Shown one piece after another: positions 1 through 12,700 of a DNA stretch of 64,000 nucleotides. The notes under the pieces are model-generated. The model had not been told where the DNA came from, ran no database searches, and saw only the letters and a list, made by a program, of their open reading frames with translations. The position numbers and the translations under genes are program-made. Numbering within the stretch: position 1 is the first letter of the stretch; each line of letters begins with the position of its first letter. The DNA comes from Paguma larvata (Eukaryota; Chordata; Mammalia; Carnivora; Viverridae), in contig JAINVK010000882.1 of assembly GCA_030068075.1 (NCBI GenBank), positions 434,001-498,000 of the forward strand. Reading direction: 5' to 3'.

Positions 1-700
1 GCGCGGGGTCGGGGGCGCGCGCGCACGCGCGCGCTCTCGGAGGCCCCGCCCCCAATCCTTGGGCCGCGCGCGCAGGGGGGAGGGACCCGCGGCTCGGTCC
101 GCGCCCCCCTTCCCTCGCGGGCGGCGGTGACATCACGGCCACGGCGGGAGGGGCGGCGCCCCGCGCGCATCACTTCCTCGGCGCCTCCCGCGGGCGGGCG
201 GACTGACCGACGGACGGACTGACGGTGGACGGTGGGCGGCGGACAGTGTACAGGGGACAGGCGCAGGGCGGCGCGAGCGTGGGGTCTGCGGCCCCCCGCC
301 CTCGGCGACCCGGGCCCCATGGCCGGCCCGGCCCCGCCCGCCGCCGACGAGCTGCCGGGCCCAGCCCGGCGCCTCTACTCCAGGTAGGCTGGGCCGGCCG
401 GGTCCTGCGGGGCCGTGCGGGGACCGGTGGGACGGGCGGGGACAGGCGGGGGCAGGCGGCCAGAGGCAGGAGGCCCGGAACAAAGGCTGCGGCAGGCGCG
501 CGACGTGGCGGGGACGCGCCCTCCCTGCTGGCTGGCGGTCGTGGAGGCGCGGGGGGAAGGAAGGGGTGCTGGAATGGGGGGCGCCCGGGGTAGGGGGTGC
601 GAGGAAGGAGGGGATACAGGGTTGGGGAGGGCCGCCTGGGGTGGGGGAGGGGATGCAGAGGTAGGGGGCGCACCCCCCCTCCTCCGTGGCAAGTGCGGGT
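1..700 (+). promoter_or_regulatory. GPSM1: CpG-island promoter and 5' UTR of GPSM1
   Basis: The first 400 bases are extremely GC- and CpG-rich and lead directly into the GPSM1 start codon at 319. A CRE/ATF-like TGACATCA lies at 128-135 and alternating GC/CG tracts at 15-34. There is no TATA box near the expected start, as usual for a CpG-island promoter. From about 560 to 670 the + strand carries many runs of three or more G. The exact transcription start cannot be read from sequence alone. Confidence 0.75.
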
Positions 701-3700
701 GGTGAGTACGGGGGAGGTGGGAGTGCAGGGGTGGGAGGCGCCGGGGGATGGGGGAGGGCATGCGGGAAAGGGGGGGCACCGAGGCCTTGTGCCCGTCTGA
801 GTCCAGGATTAGCGGGTGGTCAGGGTGGTGGGCTGGGCTGGGCTGCTGCTCGCTGGACCCGCCCCCCACGGCCCTGGGACAGGGGCTCGGAGCCCTCCGG
901 CTTCACCAGCTGTGCTCTTCTGACAGCTGGGCCGCCTGGCACGGCAGGTGTGTGGAACTTCCCTCCCAATCCTGGCACCACCTCCCCTCCGCCAGGGTCC
1001 GGGCTCTCCGGAGGCAGCATGGCTGAAGGGCCCAGGCTTTGTCATGGGTGGGGCCCCGTTCCCCGTGGACCCAGCCCGAGTCCGTGTCCAGGGGATTGCA
1101 GGCCCGAACCCCGGCTGCAGCGCCAGCCAGCCAGGTGGGTGTGTGCCTGCCTGAAAAGGCACCCGCCTCCGGGCAGACTCACGGATGATGCCAGCGCCCT
1201 GTGCTCTGTGCTTCCCGCTCTCGTCAGGGATGTCAGGGCGGCCCTGCCCACCTGCCCGGCATGCCTGCTCGGTGACTCCGGGCCTGTGGAGGGTGATCCT
1301 CGTGTGGTGCCATGTGCCTGCCCCGGGTGGGCACCGGCTCTGCCAGGGAGTGCGGGCGTCCAGGACAGCAGTCGGCATGAGTGCCAGGCAGGGGCCACTC
1401 ACTGGCCGCAACCCCCGGAGGCAGGCCCGGCTGCCTCCAGGGGGCCTGACGGGTCCCCGCCTTGGCTGGACGTCATCGTCCCTGGGACCTGGCAGTGTCC
1501 TCAGCTGCTGGGCCTTCAAGAGGCCTAGCCTTGCCCGAGAGGATCCTCCAGCCCCAGCTGGGCGGCGAGTCAGCGGCAAGCCTCTGTTGGGCGCCACCCC
1601 CCCTCCATGTGCAGAACAAGGCCCTGGTGGTGGGTAGGGGGTCTTGCAGCTCCTCCCACCTCGGTCTCTGTGCCACTGGTCAGAGACACAGCCCCCATTG
1701 TGCCGTCCCGGGATTGAGTGCTGCCCCCCCCCCACCCCCCGGCCTGGCTCCTGGGCCCCACGTAGGGGGAGGGGTGCGCGGGTGGGTTTGCTGGCAGCTG
1801 CCGCTTGAGGCCTGCCCCGGGGGATCCCCTCCGTAGCACCCCTGTGGGAACAGCAGGAGTTGATTTGGCGGCTGCCGGCTGTGTGTGCACGAGTGCGCGC
1901 GTGCGCGCGCGCGTGTGTGTATGCACACGCACGCATGTCGGAGGGAGCTTCAGCCCCGGGGCCCCTGCACCCCTGAGCGTGGGGTCCGTATGGTGCTCAT
2001 CCGAGTCCACAGTCTCATTGGGAGTCTGGGGCGTGGGCCAGTGCTGGGGCCCATCAGTGACAAGCCAGACAGGGCCCTGGCCCAGGGGATTGCGGTGGGG
2101 ACCGAGCTCAGAGGGGATGCTGGGAGAGTCCCTGAGCCCAGCCTGGCATCCTGGCGAGCTGAGACCTGAGTTGAGGTCGGAGGGGCAAGCCCAGCACAGA
2201 TTTGGGGTGCCCCGCCAGCGGCACTCTGGCAGCGCCCGCGAGGAGGCCCTCGGGGAGTTTGTGCAGCCGTGGCCAGGTGTGGGCAGGGCCGCTGGTGCTC
2301 AGAGCCGGCTGTCAGAGGCTGGCAGGAAGGTGGGAGTTGGGGAGCCGTGGTGGGGGCATCTGACAGGTGGGGCTGCTAGCCGGAGAGGACGGACTGACGG
2401 CGGCACCTTTGGGCAGACTGAGGGTTGTCTACCTCCTCGACTGGGGCCGGGGAAGCCCGCCTGTGGCCCGACAGCTGAGGGGTGCAGGCGGCCCAGCACG
2501 AGGGTCCCCGTGACAGGGTCAGTTTGGATTGAGCACCCTGCAGACGGCTGATTTGGGGGGGCCTCCAGGTCAGGCCTAGCCCACCCCCAGTGACTCCCCT
2601 TCCCATGCCAGTTTCCTGCCTGAGGACAAGAGTTCTTTTTTTTTTTTTTTTTAATGTTTATTTGTTTTTGAGAGAGAGACAGAGCGTGAGCAGGGGAGGG
2701 GCAGAGAGAGAGGGAGACACAGGATCCGAAGCAGGCTCCAGCCGTCAGCACAGAGCCTGGCGCAGGGCTCGAACCCAAGAGCTGTGAGATCGTGACCTGA
2801 GCTGAAGTCCGACGCTTTACTGACTCAGCCACCCAGGCGCCCCCCAAGAGTTCAGTTCTTATAAAATGGGGGTCTGGGGTAAACAGGCTTGGAAAGCACA
2901 GAGGGCCTGAGCGTGAGTGTGCCTGTGAGCCCGGCACGTCACCGTGCGGGGCCCTGGGAGGTGAAGGAGGATGGGGGCAGAAGATGCTCAGCCCTGGTCA
3001 GCCGCACCTGGGCCCACTTGCTGGAGCAGGGGTGTCTGGGGGAACGGGCCTGGCGGAGGGGGTATGGGGGAGGGGTAGGTGGCCGAGAGACCCCTCAAAA
3101 TGGGGAAGCCGTGGGTGGCCCCCTCCCTTCCCTTTCAGGCCAGCAGCTGAGTGCTCTGGGAACTGGAGAGTGGGCCGTGAGCACTCCTACTGTGGGGTGA
3201 CCCATTAGAGGCGCACCCCAGGCGTGAGGCACCCGGACAGGGGCATCCTCCAGGGTGGGCCGGGCACCCGGGCTGCACTGCCCTGCTGCCCACCTGTCCC
3301 CGCGGGCTCCTTCCACGGGTGCCCCCGGGCCCTGGCCCTGGCAGGGCCTCTGGGGAATACTGGCCTGGCCCCAGAGCTCCCTGGGAACGAAACCTCGGGT
3401 GCTTTCCCGAGCCCGGTGCCCCTACGCCAGCAATTCCTGTTCCCACCACGCTGCCCGCCCCATGCGGTCCCCAAACCCCCATGTCGAAGGGAGTCAGTGT
3501 GGCTTTGCTTTGGGGGCAACAGGCGGAGGTGGGCAGCGGCCCTGGGGCATCTGCCCGGTGGCCCAGACTGTGGGTGACATCCCTAGAGAAGGAGGACAGT
3601 GACTATATTTAGCAGCAAACGGGGCTAAGGGGACACAGCCCCCAGTTAGCCATGTGTGGCGGGAGCCAGAGGCCTGGCCCGGAGCCCGGCCGTGGTGGTT

Positions 3701-6700
3701 GGCACTGGAGGAGCCTGCAGAGTCTAGGCGGCAACAGGAGCCTTGATGGAGAGCAGGGCAGTTTGGTCCTGGTGCAGCTGGGCCGATGGCTTCTCCTGGG
3801 ACGCAGTCTCGGAGGCCTAGGCGAGGCTGAGGGGCGTGGTCCTAAGGCGGTCATGGAACAGTAAGGCTGGCCCCTGGGGAGTCGATACCGTTTTATTAAC
3901 CGGTAAGTCTGTGGGCAGGCGGCCGGGGTTTGGCAGACAGTCTCCCGCCTCCAGGCCACTGTGGTCTGACCGCTGGGAAAGTTGGCCTGCTGGGCCTTGC
4001 GAGGAAGGATACATAGGGGAGTCCCAGCATCACCATGGACCGGTGCAGGGGGCTGTGGCCCCATCTGGGTGGGCGAGACCCCCGCAGACTGGTCCCAGAG
4101 GCGTGGGGTCTGATCTCTCGCTGGGAGGTGGAAGACTACAGGCTGACAAAGAAGCATCTATTCCCAGGCGGGGGGGCTGCCTCTCCCAGGGTCGGGGTGG
4201 TGAGGCTGGCGGGGAGCTGAGACCACAGTCCTGGGCCCTGAGGACTCTGGCCGGCCCCGTCCGGAGCTCCTGAGGGTGGGGTTCTTGGTGGCCCTTGGGG
4301 TGGACAGGCCGTCCGGAGACCCCAGGCAGTCCTACAGAGTGGATGTGTCCGTAGGGGGCAGGAAGGCCAACTTGGCAGGTGGTGTTGGGGGACAGAGGCT
4401 CTGGCACCTTCTTCACTGGACAGGGAGGTGCTCCTGGCCAGGCCAGGCGGGCCTCGGGGCAGACAGGAGAGGGGAGCTCGCATTCAGGTGGGCCCTGGGA
4501 GGCGGAGTTAGGGTCCTGGGGTGGTTCTGAGGGTGTGGGGTTTGGGGGTCCGGTTTGTTAATAGGAGCTGGGTAAGGAGAAGATGAGCCAGGCCCTGTGC
4601 CCCTCAGCGGAGCCGTCCCGAGGTGTGGACAGGCGGCACTGGCAGAAGTCTCAGGGCCGGGAGGAGCGCCCAGTCTGGACACTGATGAGTGCAGGCAGGT
4701 AGCTGGGACCAGATACCCCACTTCCGTAGTCACCTGCCCAGTCCCTTGCAAGACCCCACCTGCCAGAGCGGGCAGTGCCTGCGGGGCCTGCAGGCTGGTG
4801 CTGGCCTTGGGACCCGCTACCTGGGATGGCCCTTGGTCTGGGGCCCCCGCCCTCCTCTGGGTCTTGGGTTCCTCCATCTCCTTGGACTCTGGGTGGTTTC
4901 GGGGAGCCTGCCCTGGCTCTGACCCCAGAGATGCACCCCCCCCCCCGTCCTCTTCCCAGGGTCCAGAGCTGCACGGCCTTGGAGCCCTCTGCTGCCCCGA
5001 AGCCCGTTGCTGAGCTGGGCGGGTGGTCTGGCAGCGGGAGCTCTCCCCCAGCCGCCGGCCCGCCCAGGCCCTGCCTCTCTGCTGACGTTGCCCGATCCCC
5101 GGCCCTGAGCCGCCCTGATCCCTTGATCCGTCTCCGCCCCCGAGAGGCCCCGGACTATCTGCCCAAGGACCTGGGGTCTCCTAGGACGCCAGAGCCTTTA
5201 GCCTACCACTCTGGGGTGGGGGGCGGCAGGGAACCGCGACCCTGGTGTATCCCCAGGACCAACAGCCAGGGCGGGGTGGGAGTTGGCCTGCCAGGAGGGA
5301 GGCCCGGCGCCCTGAGATGCCGGCCGCCTCCTCGGAGGGCCAGCCCGTGGCCCTGAGCTTGGCAGAGAAGGCCGTGTGCAAAGTGGTGTACGGAGCCCCC
5401 CGCCCCCGCCCACTGCTGCTGCCCGTGGGCCTGGAGCTATGGCTGTATGTGGAGAAGATGCGCCACCTGCAGAGGAAGAGGTGCGGGGGGGGTGGGGGGG
5501 GCGTCCGGGCGATGGGCGATGCCTGGGGGGGCTGGGGGTCGAGGTGCGGTGGGAGGTTCGTGGCATAAGTGGAGGGGGCAGGGATGCCTGCCTGGTGCCT
5601 CTCCAGGGGGCCTCCTCATGTTCCTGGGGCCCGGGTCAGAGCCCCCCCCATCTGTGATTCGGGATGGCTGTGTCGGACACCTCATCAGTGTACCCCCCAC
5701 CTCCTTGGCTTTTGGGCCCCAGGCCCTCCCCACACCGGAACCTCCTTCGAGGTGGTGGTGACGCCTCTCTCTAGCTAGGCAGGGACACCGGGGTGGGGGA
5801 GGCCACTCCCCGAGTCCTATCTGTCAGAGCCAGCAGGGCGTGCTTGGCCCTGGAAACACCAACATCTCAGACCCAAGTGCCAGGTCCTCCCAAGTCACCC
5901 GGGTGGAGAGGTCAGTGCCCGGCGGCGGGGAGCGCGGTGCGCGGTTGGCACCGGCGGTGGGAGAAGGCTGCTGGTAGGCGTGGGGACAGCCCTTCCCGGG
6001 GCGTCGTGGGTAGGGGGCCTGAGGCTCTGGCACCCGGCTCTCTGAGAGACCACACAGGCTCTGCCTGAATCTGGGGGAGGCAGGGCGGTGCTGGGGTCCT
6101 GGGGCCCCCTCTCCCCAGGAGGCACGGCCCTGACCTTGGGGGGTCGAGGCTGGGCAAGGTGGGGGGCTTCGCATCAAAGGCGTGTTTGGGTAGAGTGGGT
6201 GAGAAGTGGTACTGTAAGATGAAATCCGTTGACTTGTTGAGGGGCTCTGCGTGTTGTCCCCCAGGAACGGCTGATCACCGCCAGCCTCTGACAACGCAGA
6301 GAGGGGGCGAGCGTCTGGGGGGAGTGCATGCTGTTTGGCTGTGGACACTTTCAGTTACCCTGCGGGCTTTCCACAGACTCCGGGGATCCGGGTTGGCCCT
6401 CGGCTGCACAGAACGTGTCTCCCATTTTTCCAGGGCTGTGTGTATGGTCGCTGGGCTCTTCCCACCACCTGTTGGGGGCCCCCTCCAGCTTGGCATCTGT
6501 GTGCCGTGTCCTCCGCTGACCGCTCTCCCGCCCTAGGGTGGGGAAGCGTGTCAGGCCCTGAGCCTGGAATTCACAGGACCAGCTGGAATAGGAGGGAGAA
6601 GGAGGCCGAGGTTCTGAGTAGTGAAGTGTCCTACCCAGGAGCCCTCAGCAGGGAGGGCCAGAACCAGGACCAGCCTGATTGAGTGACCCCCAGACTCGAG

Positions 6701-9700
6701 GCTCCCCTGATAGCCGTGTCCTGAGGTCAGCCCGCCCAAGGCCTAAGGGCCACGGGACCCCCAGTGAACAGGGCCCAGGGTAGCACCTGGGAGGCCCGGA
6801 CCCTGCCTCAGGGTCTGGCAGGGCCCAAGGGTGAGGGACGGCTTCTCTGAAACCCCTGGCCAAAGGCGGAGGCACAAAGGAAGGGCTGTCCTGGCCTCCA
6901 GCCGGAGCATTGGTGGTCGTGTGGGGCCCTGGGCCCGTGGACTTGGGCTGGGTTCAGGGGCAGGAGCGGCGTCCCTGGGACACGACAGCAGAGGTGCTGT
7001 CACACACTCCTACAATCGCGAGGTGGGCGTGGGGAGCGGCTATGCCGTCAGGCAGTCGTGGCCAGCGGCCGAACGCTTCTCAGCTCTGGGGGCTGGCTGA
7101 CCCTCAGGCCAGACGGAGCCGTGACCCCGGAGTGACGATGGCAGAGGGTGGGGGCTGCCTCTAGGATGCGGGACAGGGGAGGGGCTGGGGCCAGGTCCTG
7201 CCCATGTGGCCTCGACTGGTCCCCCGAACCTCTCTGAGCCTTGGCTGTCCCCCGGGCGGCTGAGCCTTGAGGGGGACTGTTTGGAGCTTGGCCGTCGTGG
7301 GCCACGGGTCTGGCTGTAGTCACGGATTCAGTGTTCCCAGGTGCTCCTGAGCCCCGGTGGTGAGGGGCGCGCAGTGAGGTTTGGGCACAGGCGAGCCGCA
7401 CAGGTGCCAGCCTGGGGACCCTGCGCATGCCGCTTGCTTCTGGGCATTTCTCCAGAGACGGGGACATCTGCGGGCACAGGCGTGGCCTCACCCGAGGGCC
7501 CCATGGTCCCAGTGATGAGGGAGGAGCACGGGTCCCCCGCATGACTGCGCGAGGGGAGGGCCGTGACTTCTTCTCTCTGCCCAGGATGGAGGCCTCGTGT
7601 CTGGAGCTGGCCCTGGAGGGCGAGCGTCTCTGCAAGGCCGGGGATTTCAAGGCGGGCGCGGCCTTCTTCGAGGCGGCGGTGCAGGTGGGCACCGAGGACC
7701 TGAAGACGCTGAGCGCCATCTACAGCCAACTGGGCAACGCCTACTTCTACCTGAAGGAGTACGCCCAGGCGCTGGAGTACCACAGGCACGACCTGCTGCT
7801 GGCCCGGTGAGCGCGCGGCCCGCCTCAGGGAGGGGCCGTCACAGCGTGAGCGCGGCACCGGGAAGGGGGGGGAGGGGGTGGACTCAGGGTCCTGGGACCC
7901 GCGGGAGGGACTGTCACAGCGTGAGCTTGGCACCGGGGGGCTCAGCGTCCAGGGGACCTGCAGGCGCCCCTGACCTGGTAGAGGGGTCGGCGCCTGGGAA
8001 GTGCCCCCAGGGGACTGTGTTTCAGGGGAGGCGTGAGGAAGCATGTGTGCGTCTGCATGTGTGTGCCCGTGGGTGTGACCTGGTGTCCTGAGTGTGTCCT
8101 CGAGCGTGAGCGTGCCTGTCTCTGGGGCTGCGGGCGGGGGTGACCACTTGTATTCCCGAACATCCCTGCCCCGCCCCCCACCCTGGCCTCCAGACCTTCC
8201 CCAAGCTGCTCTCATGCCGGAACACCCTTCCTTGCTGTTCCCTGCCCATTGGCAGCTGGACACCCCCGACCCCGGGTGGGGGCGGAGCTCCTCGGGGCGC
8301 CCCCCAGCCCCACCCACAGGCCCCTGCCCAGCCAGTGAGCCCCACGCGGTGTCCTCAGCACCTTGTGAGCGCGTCAAAAGTTATTCACACCGACAGGCCC
8401 CCCGACTCTCCTGGTCTCCATCCGGGCTCCTCTCTGGGCCCCACGGCCACGGGCCAGGCCCGGCGGAGAAGCGGTCCCTGCGGGGCTCCCTGCCCGGGGC
8501 TGCCCGAGGGCGCTTCGGCGAGCCCGCTGCCCGGCATGGCCCCAGTCCCGCCCTCGCCTGGGCCCCTCGCTGGGTCGGGGTCCTCGCCAGCCCTCCGCCA
8601 GGCTCCTCACTCCTTCCCGCCCTCCAGGACCATTGGTGACCGCATGGGGGAGGCCAAGGCCAGTGGGAACCTGGGCAACACACTCAAGGTCCTCGGCCGC
8701 TTCGACGAGGCCGTCGTGTGCTGCCAGCGGCACCTGGACATCGCCCAGGAGCAGGGGGACAAGGTAGGTCGGCAGCCCCCAGGCATCTGCAGGGCTGAGG
8801 CCCGGCCCCTCGCCTGCCGTGTGAGCTCTCCCTCTCACCGAGCTCCCCCAAATCCGCCACCACCGCTGGTCACTCCTTCCTGGTTCCGGAGGGGGCACAG
8901 GGTGGCGTGGCAGTTGGGGTAGAGCGGCCGTGGGCCCCTCCCCGTGCCGGACCCCTGACCCTCCTGCTCTGTGACCGCCCCCTCTGTGACCCCGTGAGGG
9001 AAGCAGCCAGGAAACAAAATGACTCGTCCCAGGTCACAGCGCAAGGTGTCTGGGCCTAGCCGACACCGCCTTCCTTCCCCCCCGGGCATCCGAGAGGGGC
9101 CCGGCCGCCCCAACGAGAGGGGGTTCAGGTGCCAGGCCTGTCCAGCAGGCGGCAGTGTTCTTTTGCCTTATGCCCAGAGAGTGGCAACCACGTGTGAGCA
9201 CGCCCCCACCCCTCCTTGGGGTCCCGGCCCTACTCCCACATCCGCGCTTGGCGATGGTCCCTCCCAAGTCCTTGCCTTTGGGGGGGCTGCAGGCACGGTG
9301 GTCCGGGGCCAGCGGGCTCCTCGGGGGCTGTGTCTGCAGAGGTTCGACCTCGGTGCCACCCTCAGGTCGGGGAGGCCAGGGCGCTGTACAACATCGGCAA
9401 CGTGTACCACGCCAAGGGCAAGCAGTTATCCTGGAACGCCGCGCAGGACCCCGGGCACCTGCCGCCCCATGTCCGGGAGCCGCTGCGCAGAGCTTCGGAG
9501 TTCTACGAGTGAGTGGGGCAGGCAGGGGGGGCACCGCAGCGCCAGCGGGCCAGGGACCGGGGTCTGGCCGTGGCGTTCCCTGAGCCGCTGCGGTGGGCGC
9601 GGGCCCCCAGGCACGGAGCACCCGCGACCGGCCCCGCCGCCTCTCTGCAGCACCCCGAGTGGGGACGGCCAGGCCGGTTCTCCTTCCCCACCCCCGCCCG

Positions 9701-12700
9701 CCCCTCCCTCAGGCCGCTGAGGCTTCCTGCACGTAAGTCACACGCAGCAGTGTGTCAAAGCAGGGAGACCGCTGAGCAAAAGCTGCGTGTGGCATTTAGA
9801 AATAAGGCCAGGACGCTGGGCCAAGCCTCTGTGCGGGGGACAACCCTGGTGCAGGAGGACAGAGGCCGAACCTGAAAACCAGAGCCTGGGGCGGGGGAGC
9901 CCCTAACCTGAGCCTCGGAGCTCAGACAGCACCCTCTTCTAGTGGCTCCAGAGCCAGAGGGGCCCTAAGCTGCCCTCTTTCTGGGGCACGCTCCCAGCAG
10001 GAGCCGAGCGGAGGCCGCCTGCTCCTCGCCCTCTAGCTAGGCGGGTGGGTCGTGAACCCCTGCCTCCCTCGCACCAAGAGGCACCGGACTCAGACAGATG
10101 CAATCCCCAGGAGGAATCTGTCTCTCGTGAAGGAGCTGGGCGACCGGGCGGCCCAGGGCAGGGCGTATGGCAACCTGGGCAACACGCACTACCTGCTGGG
10201 GAGCTTCATGGAGGCCACGACTTTCCACAAGGAGGTGAGTGCCCTGTGGCGGGGGGGGGGTCCAACCGCCTTGCTTTGTCTGGGCTCGGCGCAGGGTCCC
10301 AGGCTGCTCTGTCTGGACATGCAGACTCCGGGCTGGCCACGCTGGGCGGGGAGGCTGCACCTGCCAGCCACATCGGGTCCTGGGGCTGCTCCGTGACCAC
10401 CCAGGCCTCGGGTCTATGTCCTCAGCGCCTGGCCATTGCTAAGGAATTTGGAGACAAGGCGGCCGAGAGGAGGGCGTACAGCAACCTGGGGAACGCCCAC
10501 ATCTTCCTGGGGCGCTTTGACGTGGCCGCCGAGTACTACAAGTAGGCAGGCCTGCCCGCCCGCCCCCACCCCTGCCCGACCCCATCTGCCCAGCTGGAGG
10601 GAGGGGGCCACCTGGACACCAGCCCAAGGGCAGGAGGTGAGCCTGACCTCCCAGCCTCCCCGGGGGCCAGACGGGGGGTTCTGGGCCAGCCCAGAAGGGC
10701 AGACTGACAAAGCCCGGGTCCCGGGTCTGCCTGGGACAGGAGGGACTTCACTCGGTAAGTGTGAGCAGAAATCGCTTTGTGCCAGGGACACAGCTAACCT
10801 CGGCTAAGGAGCTCCCGGTGCCAGTTATTAGGGGAACTGTCTTTGCTCCCCACGATACCTCCGGGGTGCGGGTATAATTCGTATATGGACCCAGAGGGTG
10901 AGGAGCTCGTGGGCTCCTGGGAGTCCCTGACTTGGGCCGGGATACTCTGCCAGCCAGCTGAGAAACAGGGCGGCGACCACGGGGCACAGAGGGTGTTCAG
11001 CGCCAGGCCCCATGCGTCAGGAGCCAGACTGGGGGTGTGCTGTCCCCCCATCCTCCATGCAGGGCAGAGGCTCAGGGTGGGGAGGTGACTGGCCAGTGTG
11101 GGTCTGGCAGCAACAAGGCTGCAGAGAAAGCCCGGTGGGACCCCAGGGCCAGAGGTCCTCGAGCAGGCGGACTGCTTCCCCCGCGCCCACCGTCCGCCCC
11201 TCCGCTGGGGGCCAGGAGCGGCCAGAAAGGTGCTCCCGGAACCCTCCTTGTCGGGGCTGACCCTCCCCGTCTCGCAGGAAGACGCTGCAGCTGTCCCGAC
11301 AGCTCAAAGACCAGGCGGTGGAGGCGCAGGCCTGCTACAGCCTGGGCAACACCTATACGCTACTGCAGGACTACGAACGCGCCGCCGAGTACCACCTGCG
11401 GCACCTGCTCATTGCCCAGGAGCTGGCCGACAGGTGTGTGCGGTGGGGACCGGGGGGAGCGGGGAGGGCAGGCCCGGAGGGCTCTGGACGGTCCTTGTGG
11501 GCCGAGCCACAAGCTGCTTACAGCAAGGCCCTGCCCTGCCACCGACCGCCAAGTGACTCCGAGCAGGGTGGCCTGCCTGGGCCTCAGCCTCCCTCCGACA
11601 TTGGGCCGTGCCACTCACTAATCAGGACCAGGTGAGGCTGAGTGGACGCTGAGCCTGCCACTTGTGGCCACCCTGGCCCCCTAAGCCTGCCCATGTCTGC
11701 ATGATATCAGTGTCTGAGGAGACACAGACAAGACCCTGAGACACGCAGCCCACACGCAGGCGCGGGGTGGGCCGTGGCCGGAGCGGGGAGCTCCAGTGCT
11801 CAGCCCTCGCTCTCGTGGGTGACGAAGGTGTTCCGGACCCGGATCGTGGTGATGGCCGTGGGTTGTAAGCACACACAGGGCCACGCGCTGAGGTGCACTT
11901 AATCGGTTAAATTTACGTTTTGTGATTGTCACCTGAATTGAAAGATTGAAAACCTGAGGGACTGCCCAACACGCAAGGGTGGAGGGAACCACAGGGGTGA
12001 GAGCCTCGCCGGCCACTAGGGGGCGAGCGAGGCCGCGGCGGGAACTCCGGCAGGCTGGGCCTGGCTGCTGGGGACTGGAGATGTGGACTCAGTTTCCCTC
12101 CCTGGCAGAGTGGGAGAGGGCCGCGCGTGCTGGAGCTTGGGGAATGCCTACGTGTCCATGGGGAGCCCGGCACAGGCCCTGACTTTCGCCAAGAAGCACC
12201 TGGAGATCTCCCAGGAGGTAAGCCAGGCCCGCCCTGCTGCCAGCCCCCAGCCACTGCCCCAGCTGGCACTGGAGGCCCCCCGGGTGCTGCCCAGTGGGCT
12301 TCGGCCTGGGCCGGGCGCCTCTGTGCCCCGGGCTCTTGCCCGGCCTGCTCCTCCGTCCTTTCTAGGCTGTCGGTGTGCGCCGGGCGTGGGCCCAGCCACC
12401 CCCCTGCCCTCAGACGCCTGGCGACTGCTTATCTGCTGAACCAGAGGTGGGGGCAGGGAGCAGGGGCTGCTTTCCACCCGGGGTGTTGGCGTTCCCTGTG
12501 GGCAGGGCTCAGGCACCTTCTCTGTCCCCAGGGGCCTGGGCCAGGCTGCCCTTGGGGGCTCTTCCCCTGGAACCGTCCAGCCGGACACCTTCCTGGGGAC
12601 AGTAGACAGGGTCTTTGAGAGCCTGTCCACATGCGGGACCCTCCTACTGTGGTCAGGGCAGCCCACGGCCGGGCACCACAGGGCATCACAGGTGACCTCC

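Larger units (their letters stand above)
384..7584 (+). other. GPSM1: GPSM1 intron 1
   Basis: A 7.2-kb intron. It holds a G-rich stretch just after exon 1, a perfect purine-pyrimidine alternation at 1893-1938, one SINE at 2636-2844, and the candidate alternative exon at 5317-5480. The remainder is GC-rich sequence in which I see no further feature. Confidence 0.7.

Noticed and set aside
809..1936. 375-codon - strand ORF in GPSM1 intron 1
   Set aside because: It is Pro/Arg/Gly-rich and non-repetitive only because GC-rich DNA lacks stop codons. It has no recognisable domain and no splice-site support.
7826..7950. Imperfect duplication (GTCACAGCGTGAGC twice) after GPSM1 exon 2
   Set aside because: Two diverged copies about 75 bases apart with no sign of splicing or other function; ordinary local duplication.
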